64,000 bases of DNA from positions 1 through 64,000 of the forward strand of contig CAYXKL010000003.1 of assembly GCA_964464825.1 (NCBI GenBank), in the 5' to 3' direction. Made by a program: the position numbers and the translations under genes. This DNA is from DYJK01 sp964464825. Its GTDB lineage: Bacteria > Bacteroidota > Ignavibacteria > Ignavibacteriales > Melioribacteraceae. Shown here in pieces: positions 26,598 through 34,410 of the stretch. The notes below the pieces were generated by a model. It saw only the letters and a program-made list of their open reading frames with translations, searched no databases and had not been told where the DNA came from. Each line of letters starts with the position of its first letter. The stretch's first letter is position 1.

Positions 26598-28850
26598 TTA
26601 TCTTCCGCCAGCCGGTAAATTATCGTTCAAGTATTTTGTCAGTAATGTATATAAATGTAATGTTGTTCCTTCGCCTTCATAAATTCCATGAGTTCTGTTT
26701 GGATACGCCATCATTGTAAATTGCTTATTGTACCTTATTAATTCATTTATAACAATTTCTGTATTTTGATAGTGCACATTATCATCACCGGTGCCATGAA
26801 CAATCAGTAGATTACCTTCTAATTGATTAGCAAATGTAACGGGTGATCCTTTAATATAAACTGAATCATTTTCAGGAAGTAATCCCATATAACGTTCTTG
26901 ATAAATATTATCATAGAACTTTTCATTTCCAACCGGGGCAACTGCCATTCCAGTTTTATAAAGTTTGGGATAACGGAACATTAAATTTAGAGTCATAGAA
27001 CCACCACCACTCCAACCCCAAACACCAACTCTTTCCGGATCAATGAAATGAAATTTCTGAAGTATTGCTTCAGCTGCTTTTGCTTGATCACCTGAATTAA
27101 GAATTCCGATTTTTTCATAAATCGATTTCCTAAATTCTCTTCCTCTTGGTGATGGAGTACCCCGGTTATCAACGCTCATAACAATATATCCTTGCTGAGT
27201 AAGCATAACATTCCAAAAATAGTCTGAGCCGCCCCAGCTATCGAGCACTGTTTGTGCTGCTGGTTCACCATATAAAGTAAATAGAACCGGATATTTTTTT
27301 GTGGAATCGAAATCAACCGGTTTCATCATCCAGCAATCAAGAGATATTTCTCCAATATCAATCTGGAAAAATTCAACCGGTGTTCTTTTTAATTCATTTA
27401 TTTTTTCAAGTAACGCTTTATTTTCAACTAATGTTCGTAAGGTTTTATGTGAAGGAAGTTCTATCAAATCAATTACCGGAGGGGTACCCGCTTTTGAATA
27501 TGTATGGAAAGCAAAGTTTGCACCATCAGAAATCTGGTAGCTGTGAGTACCATATTTACCATCAGGAGTTACTTTATCTAATTTCCCTTTTCCATTTAAA
27601 GAAATTCTATATAAATATTTTTGAGTAGCATTTTCAGGTGATCCTCTAAAATAAATCCATCCGTCAGCTTCATCAATTTTTTGAATATCAATTACATCAT
27701 ATTCTCCGGGTGTTAATAATTTCTTTTCTGTGCCATCATAAGAGATCAAGTAAATATGTCTCCATCCATCTGATTCACTTAACCATAAAAATTCTTTACC
27801 TTTATTCAACCACTTCATATAATCATTAACATCAATCCATGCATTATCTTTTTCAGTATAAACATTTCTAACATTTCCATTTTTAATATTGCACAAAATA
27901 ATATTCAATTCATTTTGCTTCCGATTTAATTGCTGCAGCCAAATTTCATTTGAATTATCATGCCAGTCCATCCTTGCGATGTAATTATTGCGTGGATCGC
28001 CGGGCACATTCATCCAAATAGTTTCTCCACCTTCTGAACTAATAACTCCAACTTTACAAGAAGAATTTTGAGTTCCAACTTTAGGATATTGGACTGGTAT
28101 TACTTTGGAATAGATGGAATCGGTATTATTAATCATATAAAAAACGCCGATACCGGATGCATCAAGCTGCCAGTAGGCTATATGCTTACTATCTGGGCTC
28201 CATCTAAATCCGTCGCGGCAATCAAGCTCTTCTTCATAAACCCAGTCGAATGTACCGTTAATTATTGTCGTTGAACCATCGAATGTAAGTTGTGTTATTT
28301 TATTAGCAGAAAGATCTTCCACATAAATGTTGTTTTCTCTTACATAAGCAACTTTTTTATTATCAGGAGAAAATTTTGCAAACATTAACGTTGAAGGTTT
28401 TGCATCGCCACCAAGTTTTTTTAATTCATTTGTTTCTAGATTCAAAACCCAGTAATCACCGCGTGTGTTGTAGCGCCAGACTTTAGCGGTGTTAGTAAAT
28501 ATTAAAAGCCATTTACGATTAGTAGACCAAATATAGTTATTAATCGGCAGCGGTTTTTCTTTACCATGCGGAATAAGAAGTTTTGCTGAAACCATCACCT
28601 CGCGATTTCCGGTAGCTGTTTCATATTTAACAATTTCTCTACTGCCCGTAATTTCTTTTGAGGTTTCCAAAGCAGTATAATATTTGCCTTCGTCAATCCA
28701 TCTGGCTTGTACGAAACTCTGTCCGAAGAATTCATAATTTTTAAATAGGCGATCTATGGTTAGTAACGATTTGTCTGCTTCTTGTGAATAAAAATTTGAG
28801 GAGAGGAACAATACTATATAGAGAATAAAATATTTTGTATATGATTTCAT
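26598..28850 (-). CDS. Dipeptidyl-peptidase IV (S9 family)
   Basis: 750 residues from the ATG at 28850, chosen over a GTG four codons upstream because the GGGGGT Shine-Dalgarno falls inside that longer version. Signal peptide ends FYSQ. An eight-bladed propeller (about 30-500) contains DWVYEEELD, whose Glu residues (about 206-208) match the N-terminus-binding EE pair of DPP IV. The alpha/beta-hydrolase domain shows GWSGGGS (Ser614), HGTGDDNVH (Asp689/690) and NRTHG (His721). It removes Xaa-Pro or Xaa-Ala dipeptides from peptides, probably in the periplasm. The nucleophile elbow is GWSGGG where most members have GWSYGG. Confidence 0.93.
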   Translation of the reverse strand: MKSYTKYFILYIVLFLSSNFYSQEADKSLLTIDRLFKNYEFFGQSFVQARWIDEGKYYTALETSKEITGSREIVKYETATGNREVMVSAKLLIPHGKEKPLPINNYIWSTNRKWLLIFTNTAKVWRYNTRGDYWVLNLETNELKKLGGDAKPSTLMFAKFSPDNKKVAYVRENNIYVEDLSANKITQLTFDGSTTIINGTFDWVYEEELDCRDGFRWSPDSKHIAYWQLDASGIGVFYMINNTDSIYSKVIPVQYPKVGTQNSSCKVGVISSEGGETIWMNVPGDPRNNYIARMDWHDNSNEIWLQQLNRKQNELNIILCNIKNGNVRNVYTEKDNAWIDVNDYMKWLNKGKEFLWLSESDGWRHIYLISYDGTEKKLLTPGEYDVIDIQKIDEADGWIYFRGSPENATQKYLYRISLNGKGKLDKVTPDGKYGTHSYQISDGANFAFHTYSKAGTPPVIDLIELPSHKTLRTLVENKALLEKINELKRTPVEFFQIDIGEISLDCWMMKPVDFDSTKKYPVLFTLYGEPAAQTVLDSWGGSDYFWNVMLTQQGYIVMSVDNRGTPSPRGREFRKSIYEKIGILNSGDQAKAAEAILQKFHFIDPERVGVWGWSGGGSMTLNLMFRYPKLYKTGMAVAPVGNEKFYDNIYQERYMGLLPENDSVYIKGSPVTFANQLEGNLLIVHGTGDDNVHYQNTEIVINELIRYNKQFTMMAYPNRTHGIYEGEGTTLHLYTLLTKYLNDNLPAGGR

Positions 28851-28899
28851 TTTTACCCCCACTTTATTTATTTGGAAGATTCATTTAATGAGCACAGAA

Positions 28900-30480
28900 T
28901 TAATTTTTATAATGAATATTTTTCATTGCTCTTTCACTTAAAGCAAGAATTGTAAGTGACGGATTAACTCCGGGATTTGCAGAAATCATTGAACCATCAC
29001 ACACATACATATTTTTATAACCAAACACACGATTGTCTTTATCAATTACACCTTTTGAAGCATCTTGACCCATTACAGCACCGCCGAGAATATGTGCCGT
29101 GGTTGGAATTCCGAATACTATTTCGGAAAGGAGCGCCCCGGGAGTTCCGTCTACAATTTCTCCAAAGCGTTTTGCAAGTTTATTTGCTTCCGGTAAAAAC
29201 GCTGTTGGTAAATCACCTTGATCTATCCCTGATTTCATTCTGAAAAACCCTTTTGAAAATTTTAACGTTCCGCTTATAGTCCGCATATACAAAAGTATTT
29301 GCGTTTTCTTTGCCCAATCCCAAACAAAGTAAACTTTGAAATACTTAATTGGATGTAAAACTATTTCCTTTAAAGCATTAAAAATTCTTGTAAATAAATT
29401 TTTTCCGATTGTTAATGGTGCTAACTGAAGCCGCCAAAATCCCGAACCTGATGGATACCGTACCGGTTCAAGGTGACTAAATTCATCAGTATGTAAAATT
29501 GACCCGATAGCAATTCCATCTGAAAATACAGTTTCTTTTTTAGGTGAAACAACTCCAATCAAACTTTCAGAATTCGTTCTAACACTATAACCAATTCTTG
29601 ATGAGAGATTCGGTAATGATTTTTTTTTCAAATCCATCAGAAGAGGAATTGTGCCGAGCACGCCGCCGGCAAAAACAATCCCTTTAGTTCTATATGAACC
29701 TTTTTTCATAAATATTTTTGTTGATGATTTCCACTTAACAAAATAACCATCCGTACCATCATCAGAGTTAATAGTATTTACATCATAGACAAAAGTTTCG
29801 GCTTGAATTTGTGCGCCTTTTTTTTGAGCGAGATACAAGTAATTTTTATCGAGAGTGTTTTTTGCATTCTCTTTACATCCGATCATGCATCTGCCGCAAA
29901 ATGTGCATCCGCTTCTATTTGGTCCTTCTCCATTAAAATAAGGATCGTTCACGGTTTTATTTGGTTCGCCAAAATAAATTGCTACATCTGTCTGTTCAAA
30001 AAAATTTTCCTTACCAATTTCATGGGCTAGTTGTTTTAAAGCTACGTCGCCATTTTCTAAACGAGGATTTTTTGTAACCCCCATCATTCTCTTGGCGGTT
30101 TGGTAATGAGGCAGAAGTTCTTCTTTCCAATTAGCTAGGTGTGCCCACGATTCGGATTTGAAAAATGAGTCAGTTGGAATTGGTAATGTATTTGCATACA
30201 TAAGCGAGCCGCCACCTACACCAACACCGGATAAAATTCCCACGTGGCGGTAAAATGTAATTTTGAAGAATCCAAAAAATCTAAATAATGGTAACCAAAG
30301 CCATCTTTTTAAGTTCCAATTTGATTTCGGAAAATCTTTGGCGGTGTACCATTTCCCTTTTTCAATCACTAAAACTTTGTAACCTTTTTCAGATAAACGG
30401 AGAGCCGCAACAGATCCGCCGAATCCGCTGCCGATGATGATGTAGTCGTAATCGAAATTGCTGAGTTTTACTTCATTCAT
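28900..30480 (-). CDS. GMC-family FAD oxidoreductase, cholesterol-oxidase-like, with Cys cluster
   Basis: 526 residues, no signal peptide. The N-terminus has the FAD dinucleotide motif IIGSGFGGSVAALRLSE, followed by VGGGSLMYAN, which matches GMC oxidoreductases. Residues 192-202 hold four cysteines (GCTFCGRCMIGC), as in ferredoxin-like insertions of some GMC oxidoreductases. The C-terminal HILGGAVMGQDASKGVIDKD and NPGVNPSLTILALSERA close the FAD site and the active-site region. It oxidises an alcohol group; sterol-like substrates are suggested only by family likeness. It starts 112 bases downstream (on the minus strand) of the tRNA. Confidence 0.85.
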   Translation of the reverse strand: MNEVKLSNFDYDYIIIGSGFGGSVAALRLSEKGYKVLVIEKGKWYTAKDFPKSNWNLKRWLWLPLFRFFGFFKITFYRHVGILSGVGVGGGSLMYANTLPIPTDSFFKSESWAHLANWKEELLPHYQTAKRMMGVTKNPRLENGDVALKQLAHEIGKENFFEQTDVAIYFGEPNKTVNDPYFNGEGPNRSGCTFCGRCMIGCKENAKNTLDKNYLYLAQKKGAQIQAETFVYDVNTINSDDGTDGYFVKWKSSTKIFMKKGSYRTKGIVFAGGVLGTIPLLMDLKKKSLPNLSSRIGYSVRTNSESLIGVVSPKKETVFSDGIAIGSILHTDEFSHLEPVRYPSGSGFWRLQLAPLTIGKNLFTRIFNALKEIVLHPIKYFKVYFVWDWAKKTQILLYMRTISGTLKFSKGFFRMKSGIDQGDLPTAFLPEANKLAKRFGEIVDGTPGALLSEIVFGIPTTAHILGGAVMGQDASKGVIDKDNRVFGYKNMYVCDGSMISANPGVNPSLTILALSERAMKNIHYKN

Positions 30481-30563
30481 TATATAAAGCTGCTTGCCAT
30501 TATAAATTAATGCAGTTATAAAAAAATCACGTTTAATATTTTTTATTATTGATTACTTTGTTA

Positions 30564-30584
30564 ATTATACATTATACATTTCAT
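30564..30584. repeat. Intergenic heptamer repeat (ATTATAC)
   Basis: ATTATAC, ATTATAC, ATTTCAT between the GMC oxidoreductase and the tRNA gene. It is a 7-base periodic string of the same kind as the in-gene arrays, but with a different unit. Confidence 0.55.
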
Positions 30585-30592
30585 TTAAGAAG

Positions 30593-30664
30593 TACCCCCG
30601 GCTGGAATCGAACCAGCACCTCGAGCTCCGGAGGCTCGTATTATATCCGTTTAACTACGGGGGC
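30593..30664 (-). tRNA. tRNA-Arg (anticodon CCG)
   Basis: The reverse strand reads as a complete 72-base cloverleaf: acceptor GCCCCCG paired with CGGGGGT, D-arm, anticodon stem CGAGC/GCTCG with loop CTCCGGA (anticodon CCG), and T-arm GCTGGTTCGATTCCAGC. The discriminator is A; CCA is not encoded, which is usual outside the gammaproteobacteria. CCG reads CGG arginine codons. Confidence 0.95.
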
Positions 30665-30680
30665 AAACACAATATTATTT

Positions 30681-30722
30681 ACGAATTACGATTTAATATT
30701 TTTGATTTACGATTTCTAATTT
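30681..30722. repeat. Intergenic heptamer repeat (ACGATTT-type), about 6 units
   Basis: Units ACGAATT, ACGATTT, AATATTT, TTGATTT, ACGATTT, CTAATTT. They lie in the 241-base gap between the tRNA and the next gene, which otherwise contains only AT-rich sequence and the Shine-Dalgarno of the downstream gene. Confidence 0.6.
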
Positions 30723-30905
30723 ATACCTTCTTCTATAAAGTTAATACTTAAAAATTATAATATATCACCACCATTAGAAAAATATGAAGAAATAAATTCT
30801 AATTCTTCTATGAAAAATTTATTAACAAATGCAAATTTTTCAAGCTATTGACTTTTCATAGATTTTACTAATTTATCGGCGAGAATATTTTATTGGAGTA
30901 AAATC

Positions 30906-31430
30906 GTGTCGATTACAATGCGGAAAGCTGTTACAGAAATCATTACATCACTAAAAAAACTCCCCGAGCCCGGAAAGAAAACCGGTTCTTTCTGGGATTT
31001 TATGAAAGGTCAGCTTGCAGATGAAGGCGAGTGGGATCAAAAACATATTCGAATTATCACAAAAGAAATAGATACGCTTCTATCTAGACTTGATAAAAAA
31101 TCTTTAACCGATCTTTGGAAATCAACACCGGCTGCAGATGAAAAAATTGTCGAGGGGAAAAAAGTTGATTTGCCCGAAATGAAATATGATATAACCGATG
31201 AAATGATCGGGCAAGTTATGGATAGAATGGATGATAATTATTCCTTGCGTGAAAGTTATTACGTACCAAGTGAATCTTATTATGCAACTGAAAAAATTGA
31301 AGATAAAAAAGATGAAGATCCGGATTCCGATATAGAGCCAGAAGACATAATTGAAGAGGATTTAGATCTAAATGATGACGATCTTTTCAGTGAAGAGCCC
31401 GAAGATGACGAAGATGATTTCAAATTTTAG
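30906..31430 (+). CDS. Hypothetical protein with extreme acidic tail
   Basis: 174 residues, family not recognised. It begins at GTG 30906, which has a GGAG Shine-Dalgarno 7 bases upstream; an ATG four codons later is less well spaced. No signal peptide. The N-terminal ~75 residues are helical and mixed-charge (FWDFMKGQLADEGEWDQKH). Residues about 130-174 are a nearly continuous Asp/Glu run ending DDEDDFKF, so the tail is probably disordered and may bind cations or basic partners. Its end overlaps the start of the next gene. Confidence 0.75.
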   Translation: MSITMRKAVTEIITSLKKLPEPGKKTGSFWDFMKGQLADEGEWDQKHIRIITKEIDTLLSRLDKKSLTDLWKSTPAADEKIVEGKKVDLPEMKYDITDEMIGQVMDRMDDNYSLRESYYVPSESYYATEKIEDKKDEDPDSDIEPEDIIEEDLDLNDDDLFSEEPEDDEDDFKF

Positions 31431-31839
31431 ATACTTATTGTTCGGTATTTTTCTATCAATTTCAATATTTGCTCAAAATAACAAAATCCCAGATTCATTA
31501 CGTTGGCTCAAATTCGAATTACCCGATGAAGTGTTAAACTACCAATTCAATCAATTATTTTTTGATGACCAAATTAATTCATCATCATTCATAAATACTG
31601 ATCTCTTTGATAGCAACTCAGTATGGATACAAGCTCGAATGATGCTGAATACTTTTAAGAGCGATAATCAAGCAGATGAAATTTGGAAAGCTAACATTCT
31701 AAATCCACTTCAAGATAAATTTATTAAAAGTCAGCAAATGAAATTTTGGAATACAGTTTTAGCTTCTGTTCAGGTTGGAGCAGTTGGATATTTAGCTTAT
31801 AAACATTTGAAGAAATACGGATTTCTTAAAAAGAAATAA
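31414..31839 (+). CDS. Small exported hypothetical protein with C-terminal hydrophobic segment
   Basis: 141 residues from the ATG at 31414, chosen because it places a clean signal peptide (FRYLLFGIFLSISIFAQ) at the N-terminus; upstream ATGs at 31372 and 31405 only add a non-signal extension. It overlaps the acidic-tail gene by 17 bases, suggesting translational coupling. A second hydrophobic stretch near the end (VLASVQVGAVGYLAYKHLKK) looks like a short anchor followed by positive charges. No family recognised. Confidence 0.7.
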   Translation: MISNFRYLLFGIFLSISIFAQNNKIPDSLRWLKFELPDEVLNYQFNQLFFDDQINSSSFINTDLFDSNSVWIQARMMLNTFKSDNQADEIWKANILNPLQDKFIKSQQMKFWNTVLASVQVGAVGYLAYKHLKKYGFLKKK

Positions 31840-31926
31840 ATCACTTAAAAATAGATTTTCATCATCTGTAACTTTAATATCTACATACAAGTCTAAATAT
31901 CAAACAATTAAATAGATTTATAGATT

Positions 31927-32925
31927 ATGAAAAAAACAGTTGTCTTATTACTACTCCTAACTATTTCAAATTTATTTCCACAGAATGGATACTACGACAA
32001 AGATTCAGTAGAAACCGGTTGCTACAATAAAAGCTTTGATTTAGGATTCAAAAATACTGGAATAAGCTTTGGTAATTCTTCCTCTTTCAACGGAATCCGT
32101 TTTAATTTTTCTGACTGCGGTATAGAGGAAATCAACGGTATCAACATTACGTTCTGGAAACCAGAAAGAAATCCGGGTTCTGTAATAAACGGAATTGCAA
32201 TTGGATTAGCACCAAGCGCTGGAACAATTAACGGAATTTCTGTCAGTCTGGCTGCCACCGTTGCTGATAATGATTTAAATGGAATCAATTTTGGAGGACT
32301 TGCAGTTGTTTCTCAAGGTAATATTTCAGGTGTAAATTTTGGTGGATTGGCTGTTGTTTCTCAGAGCAACATGAAAGGAATTAATATTGGCGGACTTGCA
32401 GTAGTATCCCAAGGAAACCAAGTTGGTTTAAATATCGGTGGATTAGCTACAGTATCGCAAGGTAATATGACCGGTTTAAATTTTGGCAGTTTGGCTGTTG
32501 TATCTCAAGGTAATTTGTTTGGTGTTAATATCGGGGGGCTTGCAATTGTTGCTCAAGGTGAATTAAAAGGAGTTAACTTTGGCGGACTTGCGATAGTTGG
32601 ACAAGAAAGTATATTCGGATTAAATCAAGCTTTACTTGCAATAGTTAGTCAAAACGAAATCAAGGGATTAACTATTGCCGGATATAAAACTGAAGCATTA
32701 GAATTTATTGGAGTGAATATTAGCGGCTGGAGTGAATTTAATAACTTTACTGGATTTTCCCTCGCTGTTTATAATCGCATTACTGAATCACAAAATGGTT
32801 TAACTATTGGATTATTTAACTCCGCAGAAAATCTTAATGGTGTTCAAATTGGATTAATCAACATTGCAAAAAACAACAAAGGAATTTTGAAAGTTCTACC
32901 GATTATTAACGCACATTTTGATTAA
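31927..32925 (+). CDS. Exported surface-repeat protein, 16-residue Gly-Leu-Asn repeats
   Basis: 332 residues, signal peptide ending LFPQ. From residue about 119 there are eight consecutive 16-residue units such as GINFGGLAVVSQGNIS and GLNIGGLATVSQGNMT, followed by looser units (GLTIGLFNSAENLN, GVQIGLINIAKNN). The pattern resembles the LA_2272-type surface-repeat proteins of spirochaetes and Bacteroidota, thought to form a beta-structure in or on the outer membrane (family recollection). It faces the M14 gene of the next operon head-to-tail with a 3-base gap. Function unknown. Confidence 0.8.
   Translation: MKKTVVLLLLLTISNLFPQNGYYDKDSVETGCYNKSFDLGFKNTGISFGNSSSFNGIRFNFSDCGIEEINGINITFWKPERNPGSVINGIAIGLAPSAGTINGISVSLAATVADNDLNGINFGGLAVVSQGNISGVNFGGLAVVSQSNMKGINIGGLAVVSQGNQVGLNIGGLATVSQGNMTGLNFGSLAVVSQGNLFGVNIGGLAIVAQGELKGVNFGGLAIVGQESIFGLNQALLAIVSQNEIKGLTIAGYKTEALEFIGVNISGWSEFNNFTGFSLAVYNRITESQNGLTIGLFNSAENLNGVQIGLINIAKNNKGILKVLPIINAHFD
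32281..32664 (+). repeat. Eight tandem 48-bp coding repeats
   Basis: Eight in-frame 48-base units encode the GxNxGGLAxVSQGNxx peptide repeats of the surface protein. Bases drift between units while the peptide is conserved, so the array is old and under selection at protein level. Confidence 0.8.
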
Positions 32926-32928
32926 CCA

Positions 32929-34410
32929 CTATTCCACTCTTAGTATTGGATATTCATTATTTTCTTTTAGCAAATATTCAAATTGATCTGTTTGAAAAAT
33001 CCCTAGCATCGACTGCGGTTCAAAGGCAAGTATAATTAAATTAGAAGCTAACTGCTGAAGTGGAATGTAATAAAAGTCTTCAATAGTTAAATTATCAACA
33101 ATTATTTTTTCTATTTCAGGATTATATAATTCCATTTCCTCTAATACTTCTTTTTTCAACTTCTTAATATTATACTTAAAAATCTTCTGCCCATTTTCCT
33201 TTATATAATTTTTATAAATAATATCATGTCTTCTAAGCCAATCAATCAGTTTATTATCATCTTTATTAATAAGATATCCCTTAGGTGAAATAACTGATAA
33301 ACGCTTATCAATAATTGAATGAAAATTGTTTACTTCAACTGATGTATCTTTTTTACTTTTTACCGAAAGAAGATCCAGCCAGTACTTTTTCCCATCTCCA
33401 ATATGCTCCATTCTAATTACAACACTTTTTTCTTTATTACTATTGATCAATTCTTTTCTTTTCTTTGAAATAATTTTTTTTATTTCAACAGTATTCGTTT
33501 TAACAAAATTTAGTAAAGATTCCACAAGAAGTAATTGTCCTATACTTCTTCTTTTAATATTATCTAATGAATCGCGACCATTTTTACCTTCGGCAATGAA
33601 TGAAAGCGTATTATATATACCTAAACTTTGTCTACCATCATTTATTTCGACTGTACTGAATCTAATTCTGTCCTTATTAGGAGGTCCTCCAACTATATAC
33701 TCGTGGAAAGAATACCCATTACTTACTAATTGATCTTTAATGTAAGGTAAAATTCTTGCTTTTGAATAATCTCTTATTTCTTCAGAAACATTAGGATTAG
33801 TAAGCAAGCCCAGCTGTTCATCATAATTTTTTATAGCTCCAAATTCAATCCAATCTTCAGAGTAAGGATAATATTCATGAATATCGAGTGTAACTACAGG
33901 TAAGTATTTATTGAAAATCTTATGTAGAGAAAAAACTTCCGGTTCGGTTAACAATAAATGATTCCGGTTAAGGTCCACATTATTACCATTTCTTCTAAGA
34001 TTCTTTTCATTACCATCGGGATTTAATTGAGGTATCACTATCAAGTCTATATAATTTAACAAGCTATCATACTTACCATTTGAAAAATTTTTAAGCAACA
34101 TTAACAAAGCTTCTTTGCCGGAATGTTCGTTCCCGTGCTGTTGAGCAAATATCAATATTTTTATTTTAGTTGTATCTTCAGCAAATTTTCCATTAGATAT
34201 ATAAAGTAATGGTATTATTCTTTCCCCAGCCGATATTCCCAGTAAATCAAATTTTATAAATGAACTTTTCAAACTTTGTAAATAACAATAATTAAAAACT
34301 TCTGAATGAGATGTTAGTTTTGTGAAATTAGATTGTTCGAGCGGAGTATCATTTTGCGCTCTTACCAGAAATGGGAACAAAACTAAAAATATTAATCTAA
34401 TTGTTTTCAT
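32929..34410 (-). CDS. M14 zinc carboxypeptidase
   Basis: 493 residues, signal peptide ending VRAQ. Zinc ligands are readable as His92 and Glu95 (QQHGNEHSG) and His178 (LDIHEY). DLNRNH gives the substrate-carboxylate Arg region, and SFIAEGKNG supplies the likely catalytic Glu about residue 269. The C-terminal ~200 residues are an extra domain rich in Lys/Ile, not recognised. It is last in the ten-gene operon and overlaps the double-S51 gene by 4 bases. It probably trims C-terminal residues from peptides in the periplasm or outside. Confidence 0.88.
   Translation of the reverse strand: MKTIRLIFLVLFPFLVRAQNDTPLEQSNFTKLTSHSEVFNYCYLQSLKSSFIKFDLLGISAGERIIPLLYISNGKFAEDTTKIKILIFAQQHGNEHSGKEALLMLLKNFSNGKYDSLLNYIDLIVIPQLNPDGNEKNLRRNGNNVDLNRNHLLLTEPEVFSLHKIFNKYLPVVTLDIHEYYPYSEDWIEFGAIKNYDEQLGLLTNPNVSEEIRDYSKARILPYIKDQLVSNGYSFHEYIVGGPPNKDRIRFSTVEINDGRQSLGIYNTLSFIAEGKNGRDSLDNIKRRSIGQLLLVESLLNFVKTNTVEIKKIISKKRKELINSNKEKSVVIRMEHIGDGKKYWLDLLSVKSKKDTSVEVNNFHSIIDKRLSVISPKGYLINKDDNKLIDWLRRHDIIYKNYIKENGQKIFKYNIKKLKKEVLEEMELYNPEIEKIIVDNLTIEDFYYIPLQQLASNLIILAFEPQSMLGIFQTDQFEYLLKENNEYPILRVE

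Noticed and set aside
29803..30030. Plus-strand open frame opposite the GMC oxidoreductase
   Set aside because: Antisense to a strongly supported gene, no start signal or homology visible.
32281..32664. Regular 48-base repeats considered as a CRISPR array
   Set aside because: There is no unique spacer between conserved repeats; the period is a multiple of three and translates as a continuous protein repeat.
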